From Flavobacterium foetidum (GTDB lineage Bacteria; Bacteroidota; Bacteroidia; Flavobacteriales; Flavobacteriaceae), in assembly GCF_004634245.1 (NCBI RefSeq), contig NZ_SJTF01000014.1, positions 98,520 to 162,519 on the forward strand: a stretch of 64,000 bases of DNA. Direction: 5' to 3'. The notes under the pieces are model-generated. The model ran no database searches. It saw only the letters and a list, made by a program, of their open reading frames with translations, and was not told the DNA's origin. Numbering within the stretch: the first letter of the stretch is position 1; every line of letters begins with the position of its first letter. Below, piece after piece: positions 33,546-42,205 of the stretch. Made by a program: the position numbers and the translations under genes.

Positions 33546-33770
33546 ATGCAATCTGTTTTAAAACAACCTTTTACCAATGTTCAGTTAGAACTGTTAAAAA
33601 CATTTTCTCATCAATTATCTGAAAAAGATTTAATTGATTTGAAGCAAACACTTGCGTTGTTTTTTTCTGAAAGACTTATAAATCAAGCTGATAAAATTTG
33701 GGATGACAAAAAATGGGATGATAAAACTGTTGATGATATGTTGACAAAAAAAATGAGAAAATCAAAATAA
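33546..33770 (+). CDS. Putative antitoxin partner of the PIN toxin
   Basis: A 74-residue protein: QSVLKQPFTNVQLELLKTFSHQLSEKDLIDLKQTLALFFSERLINQADKIWDDKKWDDKTVDDML. It lies 6 bases ahead of a PIN-domain toxin, has a helical N-half and an acidic/Trp-rich C-terminal tail as small antitoxins often do. No DNA-binding fold is recognised. The antitoxin call is by position; it is probably the direct neutralising partner. Confidence 0.68.
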   Translation: MQSVLKQPFTNVQLELLKTFSHQLSEKDLIDLKQTLALFFSERLINQADKIWDDKKWDDKTVDDMLTKKMRKSK

Positions 33771-33776
33771 GAAATC

Positions 33777-34178
33777 TTGAAAAAAATTGTCTTAGATACA
33801 AATGTTTTTCTGGTTTCTATTTCTAGCAAATCAAAACTTCATTGGATTTTTAGAAATTTACTTGATGGTAAATATATTCTATGTCTAACAACAGACATTC
33901 TAGCTGAATATGCCGAAATTATTGAACAGCAAATGGGAATTACTGCCAGTGAAAATGCATTAGGTGTCTTAGAAAACCTTAAAAATGTTGAATATATAAC
34001 CAATTATTTTAAATTCAATTTATTGAAAGATGAAGATGATAATAAATTTGTTGATTGCGCCATTTCATCCAATGCTGATTTCATTGTAACACATGATTCT
34101 GATTTTAATCTTCTGAAAAAAATCGATTTCCCAAAAGTAATCATAATTGATACCATAGAATTTAATTCTATTTTTTAG
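33777..34178 (+). CDS. PIN-domain toxin (putative ribonuclease)
   Basis: A 133-residue PIN protein with the acidic residues of the active site: Asp7 and Asn9 in VLDTNVFL, a Glu in ILAEYAEI, Asp in DEDDNKFVDCAIS, and Asp in VTHDSDFNLL. It fits the PIN-family putative toxin-antitoxin toxin group. The start is TTG at 33777, 6 bases after the preceding stop. VapC-like tRNA or mRNA cleavage is the family role; target unknown. Confidence 0.86.
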   Translation: MKKIVLDTNVFLVSISSKSKLHWIFRNLLDGKYILCLTTDILAEYAEIIEQQMGITASENALGVLENLKNVEYITNYFKFNLLKDEDDNKFVDCAISSNADFIVTHDSDFNLLKKIDFPKVIIIDTIEFNSIF

Positions 34179-34181
34179 AAA

Positions 34182-34484
34182 ATGGAAAAATTAAAAAACA
34201 TACATCCAGGAGAAATTTTATCAGAAGAATTTTTAATTCCACTCAATATCACACCTTATCGTTTGTCTAAAGATTTAAAAATTCCTCAGACAAGAATTTC
34301 TGAAATTATTAAAGGAAATCGCAGAATTACGGCTGATACTGCTTTGCGATTGAGTCATTATTTTGGAAATTCAGCAAAATTCTGGCTTGGTCTTCAAGAT
34401 GATTTTGATATTGAAGAAGAAGAATTTAATAAAGGTCAGGAACTAAATTCGATTAAACGTTACGATTTAAAAGAAGCAGTTTAA
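34182..34484 (+). CDS. HigA/VapI-family antitoxin-like DNA-binding protein
   Basis: A 100-residue XRE-type helix-turn-helix protein. IHPGEILSEEFLIPLNITPYRLSKDLKIPQTRISEIIKGNRRITADTALRLSHYFGNSAKFWLGLQDDFD is the characteristic HigA/VapI opening and fold. No HigB-type toxin is adjacent; instead it follows the PIN toxin by 3 bases. It probably represses this operon. Its stop codon overlaps the next gene's start by one base (TAATG). Confidence 0.9.
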   Translation: MEKLKNIHPGEILSEEFLIPLNITPYRLSKDLKIPQTRISEIIKGNRRITADTALRLSHYFGNSAKFWLGLQDDFDIEEEEFNKGQELNSIKRYDLKEAV

Positions 34485-35794
34485 TGATTCGTCTTTTTGA
34501 TATTTCCCTTCAATTAAATGGTTTTCCTATTAAGAAGGCCAATATAGAATTGGATAAAATTGTTCATTTTTCTGAAGAAGAATTTGCTGTATTTCTTCAA
34601 AACAAAAAAACAGAAATTGTTGATTTTCATTTAAGAAACAATCCTTTTTACAAAGAATTGGCAGGAAATGCAACATCTCAAAATTGGGAAAATCTTCCGA
34701 TTTTAAACAAACAAAATCTCCAAAAACCGCTTGAAGAAAGACTTTCAGAAGGATATTCGAGAAAAAACATTTACCTCAACAAAACCTCTGGATCGAGCGG
34801 AACACCTTTTGTTTTTGCGAAAGACAAATACAGTCACGCTTTAACCTGGGCTTCGAATATTATGCGTTTTGGCTGGTTCGGAATTGACTTTAATCATTCG
34901 TATCAAGCACGTTTTTATGGCATTCCGATGGATTTTATTGGTTACCAAAAAGAACGTTTCAAGGATTTCCTGACGCATCGTTTTCGTTTTCCGGTTTTTG
35001 ATTTGTCTGATGAAATTCTGGAAAAATTTCTGCAGAAATTCAAAACCAAAAAGTTTGATTATATCAATGGTTACACCAGTTCTATTGTTTTGTTTGCTAA
35101 ATATTTGGAACAGAAAAATATTATTTTAAAAGAAATCTGTCCGACTTTAAAAGCTTGTTTTGTTACTTCGGAAATGCTTTTTGAAACGGATAAAGAATTG
35201 CTAGAGAAACAATTCGGAATTCCGATTATAAGCGAATATGGGGCATCTGAACTTGATTTGATTGCTTTTGAAAATCCTCAAGGAGAATGGCAGGTAAATG
35301 CAGAAACCCTTTTCGTAGAAATTTTAGATGAAAACAATAACCCTGTGCCACATGGAACGGAAGGCAAGATCGTGATTACTTCATTATTCAATAAAGCAAA
35401 TCCTTTTATTAGATATGAGATTGGCGACATTGGAATTCTAGATGAAAAAAGCACTCCACAAAAACCAATTCTAAAAAAATTGATTGGCAGAACGAATGAC
35501 GTTGCGATACTGCCTAGCGGGAAAAAATCTCCAGGATTGACTTTCTATTATGTAACCAAAAGCATAATTGAAGACGATGGAAACGTAAAAGAATTCATTA
35601 TCAAACAAACCAAATTAGATTCTTTTGAAATTGAATATGTTGCTGAAAAAGGACTGACTGCCGAACAGATTCAAAAGATAGGAGAAGCAATCTCCCTATA
35701 TCTTGAACCTGATTTAAATTTTACTTTTACCCGAAAAATAGTTTTAGAAAGAACCAATCGAGGGAAACTAAAACAATTTAAATCGCTTTTATAA
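34484..35794 (+). CDS. PaaK/CapK-like adenylate-forming protein
   Basis: A 436-residue protein of the phenylacetate-CoA ligase superfamily: the P-loop-like NKTSGSSGTPFVFAKD (about residues 97-113), YINGYTSSIVLFAKYL, ISEYGASELDLIAFENPQGEWQ and IRYEIGDIGILD. The CapK subgroup is found in capsule and O-antigen loci, where it probably activates an acyl donor for polysaccharide modification. Translation overlaps the HigA-like gene, so it would be co-expressed with the toxin-antitoxin genes. Confidence 0.82.
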   Translation: MIRLFDISLQLNGFPIKKANIELDKIVHFSEEEFAVFLQNKKTEIVDFHLRNNPFYKELAGNATSQNWENLPILNKQNLQKPLEERLSEGYSRKNIYLNKTSGSSGTPFVFAKDKYSHALTWASNIMRFGWFGIDFNHSYQARFYGIPMDFIGYQKERFKDFLTHRFRFPVFDLSDEILEKFLQKFKTKKFDYINGYTSSIVLFAKYLEQKNIILKEICPTLKACFVTSEMLFETDKELLEKQFGIPIISEYGASELDLIAFENPQGEWQVNAETLFVEILDENNNPVPHGTEGKIVITSLFNKANPFIRYEIGDIGILDEKSTPQKPILKKLIGRTNDVAILPSGKKSPGLTFYYVTKSIIEDDGNVKEFIIKQTKLDSFEIEYVAEKGLTAEQIQKIGEAISLYLEPDLNFTFTRKIVLERTNRGKLKQFKSLL

Positions 35795-35835
35795 ATATAA
35801 ATAAAATCTTACATTTGTTTTTTAATTAAAAACTT

Positions 35836-36363
35836 ATGGACAATCAATCTTTCCTTTCTGAAGAAACAATTTCTAATAAAATATATTTTATACGTGGACA
35901 AAAAGTGATGTTGGATCGTGATTTGGCATTGCTTTACGGAATAGAGACAAAAGTACTTAAACAATCTGTTAAAAGAAATTTATCTAGATTTCCTGAAGAT
36001 TTTATGTTTGAATTAGATAAAACAGAGTTTGAAAATTGGAGGTCACAATTTGTGACCTCCAATTCTGATAAGATTGGTTTACGATATGCGCCAATGGCTT
36101 TTACTGAACATGGAGTTTTGATGTTATCTAGTATTATAAAAAGCGAAAAAGCAATTCAAACCAATATTGAAATTATGCGAATCTTCACGAAAGTGAGACA
36201 AATGCTCTTGGATACAACGGAAATTAAAGTCGATATTCTTCAGATTCAGAAGAAGTTAGAGAATCACGATAAAAACATTGAGTTGGTATTTTCTTATTTA
36301 GATGAATTGACTGAGAAAAAAGAAAATGAGACTGAAAGAGTGAAGATTGGCTATAAAAAATAG
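35836..36363 (+). CDS. ORF6N domain protein
   Basis: A 175-residue protein. ISNKIYFIRGQKVMLDRDLALLYGIETKVLKQSVKRNLSRFPEDFMFEL and MAFTEHGVLMLSSII are the ORF6N domain (about residues 10-110), followed by a charged coiled coil. The domain is shared with phage antirepressors and KilA-N-type regulators. A 31-bp palindrome sits inside the coding sequence at 36034-36064. No other phage genes are near, so it is probably a domesticated or small mobile regulator. Confidence 0.88.
   Translation: MDNQSFLSEETISNKIYFIRGQKVMLDRDLALLYGIETKVLKQSVKRNLSRFPEDFMFELDKTEFENWRSQFVTSNSDKIGLRYAPMAFTEHGVLMLSSIIKSEKAIQTNIEIMRIFTKVRQMLLDTTEIKVDILQIQKKLENHDKNIELVFSYLDELTEKKENETERVKIGYKK
36034..36064. repeat. Perfect 31-bp palindrome inside the ORF6N gene
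   Basis: Arms AATTGGAGGTCACAA (36034-36048) and its complement (36050-36064) with a single-base centre. It is fully within the coding sequence, at the WRSQFVTSN codons. Confidence 0.9.
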
Positions 36364-36394
36364 CTCTTTAAGGTCATAAATTATGATCTTAAAA

Positions 36395-36421
36395 CTTGAA
36401 GTCGAAAATTGCGACTTCAAG
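36395..36421. repeat. Hairpin after the ORF6N gene
   Basis: Perfect 10-bp stem CTTGAAGTCG (36395-36404) and CGACTTCAAG (36412-36421). It may terminate either the ORF6N gene or the convergent glycosyltransferase, but the T-run is weak. Confidence 0.6.
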
Positions 36422-36428
36422 GTGAATT

Positions 36429-37196
36429 TTAAATCTTCTTAATAAATTTTGGTTTTATTATGAGTTGAGTAAATAAAAACCTCATCATCAAGAAAACAGA
36501 AAAAATGAGATTATATCCGTGAAATTCTCTGTAAACACCAAAATTGTGTTTTATTAATTTGAATTTTGAAGAAGATACAGAATTCTTTCTGATTCTGTAA
36601 AGCGCCAAAGATTCTGCAACTGGTCTTGCTGTTTTGATTTGTTTTAAAATCGTCAGCCAAATTCTCCAATCCTGTCGTTTTTGGGAATTATTCAAAACTA
36701 TCTTTCCAAAATAGTCTGCATCATAAATGGCTGTCAGATTTCCTACATAGTTGCAGAAAAACAATTCACTATACGTTAACGGATTTGGTGATTCTACTCT
36801 TCTATTCAAATCATTTCCATCTTCATCAATAGAATCATAAAAACTAAATGTAAAGTGTAGATTATTTGCTTTCAAAAATTGGATTTGCTTTTCTAATTTA
36901 GCTGGAAACCATAAATCATCAGAATCCAGATAAGCGATATATTTTCCTGTTGCTTTTTCTAAAGCCGCGTTTCTGGCAAAACCATTCCCTGAATTTTTGT
37001 CTAGTTTGAATAGTTTTATCCTAGAATCTTTTTGAGCAAATTCTTCAATAACAGAAACCGTTTCGTCAGTAGAAGCATCATCAACCAAAATCATTTCCCA
37101 GTTTCTATAGGTTTGATTTTGAACTGATTCTATCGTTGCTCTAATGAACTTTTCAGTATTGTATGTTGGTGTAAGAATAGATACTAAATCGTCCAT
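36429..37196 (-). CDS. Glycosyltransferase family 2
   Basis: A 255-residue GT-A enzyme: VSILTPTYNTEKFIRATIESVQNQTYRNWEMILVDDASTDET (nucleotide-binding), AYLDSDDLW with the DXD metal site, and a C-terminal hydrophobic stretch (LIFSVFLMMRFLFTQLII) that may associate with the membrane. It should add one sugar in the surface polysaccharide pathway. Sugar unknown. It ends the group led by the two GT4 genes. Confidence 0.9.
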   Translation of the reverse strand: MDDLVSILTPTYNTEKFIRATIESVQNQTYRNWEMILVDDASTDETVSVIEEFAQKDSRIKLFKLDKNSGNGFARNAALEKATGKYIAYLDSDDLWFPAKLEKQIQFLKANNLHFTFSFYDSIDEDGNDLNRRVESPNPLTYSELFFCNYVGNLTAIYDADYFGKIVLNNSQKRQDWRIWLTILKQIKTARPVAESLALYRIRKNSVSSSKFKLIKHNFGVYREFHGYNLIFSVFLMMRFLFTQLIIKPKFIKKI

Positions 37197-37223
37197 TAGA
37201 GTTTAATACTTTCAGAATTTAGA

Positions 37224-38207
37224 TTATTTTATATAACTAGAAAAGTCCTTATGTTCTTCTTTTGCCAATTCTTCGGGAGATAATGATTTGAAATACTCAT
37301 ACGTGATTTTCATTCCTTCGGCACGACTTACTTTAGCTTCCCAACCTAACAATTCTTTCGCTTTTGTTGTATCTGGCTGACGCTGTAGCGGATCGTTTAT
37401 GGGCAATGGATGATATACTACTTTCTGGTTTGTTCCAGTTAGTTTTATGATTTCTTCCGCAAAATCTTTAATCGTAATCTCGTCTGGATTTCCAATATTT
37501 ACCGGATAAACATAATCAGAATGCAATAATCTGAAAATCCCTTCAACTTGATCGTCTACGTAACAGAACGAACGTGTCTGCATTCCGTCTCCAAAAATGG
37601 TTAAATCTTCTCCGCGCAAAGCCTGACCAATAAAAGCAGGAATTACACGTCCGTCGTTTAATCGCATTCTCGGTCCATAAGTATTAAAAATACGTACAAT
37701 TCTGGTTTCTACGCCATGAAAAGTATGATACGCCATTGTAATGGATTCCTGAAAACGTTTTGCTTCATCATATACCCCGCGAGGGCCAATTGTATTGACG
37801 TTTCCGTAATATTCTTCTGTTTGTGGATGCACTAATGGATCTCCGTAAACTTCAGATGTCGATGCAATCAAAATTCTGGCTTTTTTTACTCGGGCTAATC
37901 CTAATAAATTATGGGTTCCTAAAGACCCTACTTTCAAAGTCTGAATTGGAATTTTTAAATAATCTATCGGACTTGCCGGCGAAGCAAAATGCAAAATATA
38001 ATCTAAATCACCTGGAATATGAACAAACTTGGTAATATCATGATGATAAAACTCAAAGTTTTCTAATTTGAATAAATGCTCGATATTTTTAAGATCTCCC
38101 GTAATCAGATTATCCATCCCGATAACAAAATATCCTTCTTTGATAAATCTGTCACACAAATGTGATCCTAAAAATCCTGCAGCTCCGGTAATAAGTATTC
38201 TTTTCAT
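37224..38207 (-). CDS. UDP-glucuronate decarboxylase (UDP-xylose synthase)
   Basis: A 327-residue extended SDR with GAAGFLGSHLCD (NAD loop), the conserved STSEVYGDPLVHPQTEEYYGNVNTIGPRGVYDEAKRFQE with the Tyr-x-x-x-Lys catalytic pair, and the RIFNTYGPRM block. The wording closely follows UXS enzymes, which convert UDP-glucuronate to UDP-xylose. It supplies a pentose donor for this polysaccharide locus. A TANNTTTG box (TACATTTG) lies 20 bases upstream. Confidence 0.9.
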   Translation of the reverse strand: MKRILITGAAGFLGSHLCDRFIKEGYFVIGMDNLITGDLKNIEHLFKLENFEFYHHDITKFVHIPGDLDYILHFASPASPIDYLKIPIQTLKVGSLGTHNLLGLARVKKARILIASTSEVYGDPLVHPQTEEYYGNVNTIGPRGVYDEAKRFQESITMAYHTFHGVETRIVRIFNTYGPRMRLNDGRVIPAFIGQALRGEDLTIFGDGMQTRSFCYVDDQVEGIFRLLHSDYVYPVNIGNPDEITIKDFAEEIIKLTGTNQKVVYHPLPINDPLQRQPDTTKAKELLGWEAKVSRAEGMKITYEYFKSLSPEELAKEEHKDFSSYIK

Positions 38208-38226
38208 GGTAGTTATTTGTTCAACG

Positions 38227-38234
38227 CAAATGTA
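38227..38234 (-). promoter_or_regulatory. -7 element for the UXS gene
   Basis: Minus strand TACATTTG matches TANNTTTG, 20 bases before the start at 38207. Confidence 0.5.
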
Positions 38235-38269
38235 AACAGATTTGGAAATTATTTGAAACTATCTAGTAT

Positions 38270-39394
38270 TTATCTTGTGTGTAAAGATTTTAAATGATTT
38301 TTAAATTTTGAGTCAACAAACTCTTTAATCTCTTTTTCAAATCTTTGCTTTGAAAATAAAACAGCATGTTTGCGGATTACTTTTGGATCAAATTTTTTCG
38401 TTTCAAAATCAACAATTGCTTCCTCTATTTTTTTTGCTGTTTGTTCTTTAAAGAAAACCCCTGTTTCATTTTCTAGAACAGTTTCTAGTGTTCCACCTTT
38501 AGCGAGCGCAATAACTGGTGTTCCGCAGGCTTGAGCTTCAACAGGAATAATTCCAAAATCTTCTTCTGCTGCAAAAACAAATGCTTTGGCTTTTTGCATC
38601 AAATTCTTCAGTTTTTCATTTTCTACAAAACCGACAAATTCAATATTGCTTTTAGCTGTTTTTTGAAGTTTTTCGAATTCTGGCCCTTCTCCTGCTACAA
38701 TTAGCTTTTTATTCGGAAGTTCATTAAAAGCCTCAATAATCAATTGTATTTTCTTATAGGTAACCATTCGTGAAGCTGTAAAATAATAATCTTCTTTTAT
38801 TTCTTCCAAACTAAAGAAATCTACATCGACTGGAGGATAAATTACTGTTGCTTCTTTGTTATATGTTTTTTTTATTCTTTTGGCGATGTGATTAGAGTTG
38901 GCTATAAAAAAATCAACGTTTTCTGAATTCGATAAATCCCATTTTTTGATTTTATTTAAAACCGATTTTGCATAAAGACCTTTTAAGCCTTTATCTAATC
39001 CGGCGTCTTTTAGGTATTGCTCTTTTAAATCCCAAGCGTAACGCATCGGCGAATGACAATAACAAATATGAAGCTGGTTTTTATTGGTGCGGATCCCTTT
39101 GGCTACAGCCGATGAAGAACTGATAATTAAATCGTAATCTCTCAAGTCAAATTGTTCGATTGCAATAGGAAACAGTTGCAAAAATTTGCGGTGATTTCTT
39201 TTTACAGTTGGCAGTTTCTGAATAAAACTGGTTTTAGCTTTTTTACCGTTTAGAATAAAATTTCGGTCTTCGTCGCTCAAAAAGTCAATTAATGCGAAAT
39301 GGTCAAAATCGTTCCAGATTGAGTTTATAGAATGAATCACTTTTTCAGCTCCGCCGTTTACGTAATACCAATCGCTAATTAGGGCTTTTTTCAT
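38270..39394 (-). CDS. Glycosyltransferase family 4 (first)
   Basis: A 374-residue GT-B enzyme. NGGAEKVIHSI near the start, the acceptor-domain PVD region YPPVDVDFF, and the donor E-x7-E signature GIIPVEAQACGTPVIALAKGGTLETV are visible. It works in the cytoplasm, retaining the donor's anomeric configuration. Lies between UXS and a second GT4 on the same strand. Sugar donor not assignable. Confidence 0.9.
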   Translation of the reverse strand: MKKALISDWYYVNGGAEKVIHSINSIWNDFDHFALIDFLSDEDRNFILNGKKAKTSFIQKLPTVKRNHRKFLQLFPIAIEQFDLRDYDLIISSSSAVAKGIRTNKNQLHICYCHSPMRYAWDLKEQYLKDAGLDKGLKGLYAKSVLNKIKKWDLSNSENVDFFIANSNHIAKRIKKTYNKEATVIYPPVDVDFFSLEEIKEDYYFTASRMVTYKKIQLIIEAFNELPNKKLIVAGEGPEFEKLQKTAKSNIEFVGFVENEKLKNLMQKAKAFVFAAEEDFGIIPVEAQACGTPVIALAKGGTLETVLENETGVFFKEQTAKKIEEAIVDFETKKFDPKVIRKHAVLFSKQRFEKEIKEFVDSKFKNHLKSLHTR

Positions 39395-39460
39395 TGTTTA
39401 TTGTGCGAAAATTTTCAGAAAGATACTAAAACGTTCAAATTTGCAAATAAAATGAAGAGA

Positions 39461-40561
39461 TTATTTTTCTTTTATTAAATTTGAAATTGTCTTTAGACTT
39501 TCGAGATGTTTTTGAATAGATTTTTCCCATGTAAATTTTTCCAGTTGATTTTTCCTACAAATCATTGCTTCGTCATCAAAAACAGGATTCTCTAAAACAT
39601 CAATAATTTTAATTTTCAATTCATTAGCATTCTTTGGATTAAAGTAATAAACAGCATTCCCTCCTACTTCTGGTATACTTGCAACATTGGAAGAAATTAC
39701 AATTGTACCTGCTGCAAGAGCTTCGAGAATGGGAAGTCCAAATCCTTCATATAATGACGGAAAAATAAACACAGAAGCTTTTTGATAATAAACTGGTAAA
39801 TCGCAATCTTCTATATGACCAGTGAAAATAACATTTCCATATAAATTATTTTTATCAATAAACTTATCTATGTTATCGTCTTTGGTAATAAATCCTTCCT
39901 TTTTACCGACAATTATCAGTTTATATTTAGATTTTAAATTTTCTGACAGTAAAGCATAAGCCTCAATTAAAACCAGCAAATTTTTATGTGGCTTTACATT
40001 TCCTATGTATAAAATAAAATCTTTGGGCAGAGCAATTTCGCTTTCTTTCTTGTTTTCAAAAAAAGGGACATTGACACCACAATAAACTACTTTTATTTTT
40101 TCAGGTTGAGCATCGGTATATTTTACAATTTCCTGTTTTGAAAATTCTGAAACAGTAAAAATTACGGTTGCTTTTTTAACTGCATTTTTGTAGAGTAGCG
40201 AAGCATACATTCTTTTAAAAAATGAAATAGGGCTTATGTCTGTAAGATGGTTTACATCATGAATTGTCACAATTTTTTTTGAGGCACGAACGGGGAGAAG
40301 AGGAAAATTAAAATGCGGACACCAAAAAATATCGCATTTTGGTATTTTAAAAGGAAACAAAAACTGTGCTTTCAAAGAATACATTTCATAATCAAATTCT
40401 ATAATTTCTACTTTTCTGCTCCATTCAAATTGCAAAATTTCATTTTTACGTCCTAAAACTATAACCGTTTCAAATTCAGAAATGATGTCTGGCAGCACAT
40501 TTTTTAAATAAGTACCAATACCAGAAGTATTTATAAGACGAGCATCAATTACAAATTTCAT
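39461..40561 (-). CDS. Glycosyltransferase family 4 (second)
   Basis: A 366-residue GT-B enzyme. FVIDARLINTSGIGTYLKNVLP opens it, VFIFPSLYEGFGLPILEALAAGTIVISSNVASIPEVGG is the donor-binding E-x7-E motif. The N-terminal half has the HFNFPLLPVRASKKIVTIHDVNHL pattern. It lies first in the minus-strand glycosyltransferase group and has its own -7 box. Sugar unknown. Confidence 0.9.
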   Translation of the reverse strand: MKFVIDARLINTSGIGTYLKNVLPDIISEFETVIVLGRKNEILQFEWSRKVEIIEFDYEMYSLKAQFLFPFKIPKCDIFWCPHFNFPLLPVRASKKIVTIHDVNHLTDISPISFFKRMYASLLYKNAVKKATVIFTVSEFSKQEIVKYTDAQPEKIKVVYCGVNVPFFENKKESEIALPKDFILYIGNVKPHKNLLVLIEAYALLSENLKSKYKLIIVGKKEGFITKDDNIDKFIDKNNLYGNVIFTGHIEDCDLPVYYQKASVFIFPSLYEGFGLPILEALAAGTIVISSNVASIPEVGGNAVYYFNPKNANELKIKIIDVLENPVFDDEAMICRKNQLEKFTWEKSIQKHLESLKTISNLIKEK

Positions 40562-40586
40562 TTAATCAAAACTTTACAAACTAGTT

Positions 40587-40594
40587 CAAAAATA
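40587..40594 (-). promoter_or_regulatory. -7 element for the minus-strand GT group
   Basis: Minus strand TATTTTTG matches TANNTTTG, 26 bases before the start at 40561. Confidence 0.5.
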
Positions 40595-40655
40595 AGTTTT
40601 AAAATTTAATGACGTTTATTTTTATTCAAAACACTTCAGCTTTTGAAAAAAAATT

Positions 40656-40663
40656 TACTTTTG
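40656..40663 (+). promoter_or_regulatory. -7 element for the small lipoprotein
   Basis: TACTTTTG matches TANNTTTG, 14 bases before the ATG at 40677. Confidence 0.5.
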
Positions 40664-40676
40664 AAAAAAAAACCAA

Positions 40677-40925
40677 ATGAAAAAAATAGCTTTACTATTA
40701 AGTTTGTCTTTGTGGATTGTTTCTTGTCAAGAACCTCAGAAAAAAGAAGAGGAAAAAAGTCAAATTGGTAAATATCAAATGACCGTTATTCAAAGAACAG
40801 ACACCGGAGAAGTTTGTCTATTTGTTTTAGATACAGAAACTGGAAGAGTTACAATGCGTAATGATAAATCTGGTTCATGGGCACCTCAAGGAAGCCCGGA
40901 TGACTCGGTAGATAAATCACTTTAA
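40677..40925 (+). CDS. Small lipoprotein
   Basis: An 82-residue lipoprotein with a type II signal peptide (MKKIALLLSLSLWIVSC, Cys at 17) and a short soluble domain (QMTVIQRTDTGEVCLFVLDTETGRVTM). No family is recognised. It lies at the start of the low-GC part of the polysaccharide region and is closed by its own terminator at 40932-40950. Confidence 0.72.
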   Translation: MKKIALLLSLSLWIVSCQEPQKKEEEKSQIGKYQMTVIQRTDTGEVCLFVLDTETGRVTMRNDKSGSWAPQGSPDDSVDKSL

Positions 40926-40931
40926 TATTGT

Positions 40932-40950
40932 GGCTCCAATATCTGGAGCC
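40932..40950 (+). terminator. Terminator after the small lipoprotein
   Basis: Stem GGCTCCA / TGGAGCC with a 5-base loop, followed by TTTATTTTATT. It overlaps the longest possible frame of the flippase gene, arguing for a later flippase start. Confidence 0.8.
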
Positions 40951-40966
40951 TTTATTTTATTATGCT

Positions 40967-42205
40967 TTGATTAAAAATATCTTTTATAGTTTCGGTATCA
41001 ATTTTATAAATTTTTTATTTCCATTAATTTTAATTCCTTTCTACATCAGTGTTTTCGGAATTACAAATTATGGTCTTATAGCTATTTCCTTGTCCTTAAT
41101 TAACTATATATCGGTTATTAATGATTATTCATGGAATGCTTTAGGCCCTATAAAAATTGGTAAATTAAATCCTGATTTTAAAGCTGTCAGCCGTTACATT
41201 TCGACAGTTATTAATACAAAGCTTTTCTTGACGATTCCTTCTTTTTTATTACTTTTTCTACTTGCTCAATTGTATGATAGACTTAGTGATAATTCGCTTT
41301 TTTTTGCGTCTTTATTTTTAATGCTTTTTTCGCGTACGCAAAATACACACTGGGTTTTTATTGGTCTAGACAAGGTTAAAATATACTTTGTTATCAACAG
41401 CATTTTTAAAATATCCTGTATTTTTACTATTTTGTTTGGAATAAAGGACAAAAGCTCTTTTCAAATTTTATTCTTTGTTTTGGGTTTCTTTGACAGCCTT
41501 ATTTTTGTCACTTCATTTATTTATTTATTTGCGGTTGAAAAGTTTGTATACTCATTAACTTCATTTAAAGATATTTTTGAAGAATTAAGAAATGGTTTCA
41601 AAATGTTTCTGACCAACCTAACTGTTTGTTCTATTTTAAATTCTGGAACACTTATTTTAGGCGTTTTCTTCGATTCTAAAACAGTTGGTATTTATAATGT
41701 TGCTGAAAAAATCATAATGCTAGGAAAACATTGCATTGGTGTATTGTTTCAAGGAGTTTTTCCTAAAATCTGTAATATAGGAACAGTTTATACGGTTGAA
41801 TTAAACAAAATTCTAAGGCAGATTTTTAAATATTATTTCCTTGTTTTTTCTTTAGGAACATTTATTTTAATTCTTTTTTCAGAACAAATTGTTTCGTTAT
41901 TGAGCAACGAATATGTTTCAGAATCCTCTAGATATCTAATTCTGCTTTCTCCAATTCCATTAATTGCGTCCTTAAATCAGTCAGCATACATGTCTTTGCT
42001 TATGCATGAAAAGAAAAATATCTATTTTACAGGCTATTTTATAGGCTTAATAATTAATATTATTCTTTCATTCCTCGTGTCTATTTTATTCAAGGTAGAG
42101 GGAATGATTGCCGCACTTGTTATAACTGAGTTATTTATTACGCTGTTCTTGAACTATAATGTACTGAGTGATAAAAAATTAAATTTCTTTAGCAAAAATG
42201 ATTAA
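40967..42205 (+). CDS. Wzx-like O-antigen/polysaccharide flippase
   Basis: About 412 residues with 12 or so hydrophobic helices, opening IKNIFYSFGINFINFLFPLILIPFYISVFGITNYGL, a MOP-family (Wzx) start. It should flip lipid-linked repeat units. A TTG at 40928 would extend it through a terminator, so TTG 40967 is chosen. Its 3' end overlaps the next gene by 8 bases. Base composition is markedly AT-rich compared with the atp or rnr genes, as usual for accessory polysaccharide loci. Confidence 0.83.
   Translation: MIKNIFYSFGINFINFLFPLILIPFYISVFGITNYGLIAISLSLINYISVINDYSWNALGPIKIGKLNPDFKAVSRYISTVINTKLFLTIPSFLLLFLLAQLYDRLSDNSLFFASLFLMLFSRTQNTHWVFIGLDKVKIYFVINSIFKISCIFTILFGIKDKSSFQILFFVLGFFDSLIFVTSFIYLFAVEKFVYSLTSFKDIFEELRNGFKMFLTNLTVCSILNSGTLILGVFFDSKTVGIYNVAEKIIMLGKHCIGVLFQGVFPKICNIGTVYTVELNKILRQIFKYYFLVFSLGTFILILFSEQIVSLLSNEYVSESSRYLILLSPIPLIASLNQSAYMSLLMHEKKNIYFTGYFIGLIINIILSFLVSILFKVEGMIAALVITELFITLFLNYNVLSDKKLNFFSKND

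Noticed and set aside
35836..36363. Prophage remnant signalled by the ORF6N gene
   Set aside because: No integrase, structural or replication genes are nearby; surrounding genes are polysaccharide functions. A lone ORF6N gene is not enough.
40928..40966. Longer start for the Wzx-like flippase at TTG 40928
   Set aside because: It would be translated through the terminator hairpin of the preceding lipoprotein gene; TTG 40967 gives a family-like N-terminus.
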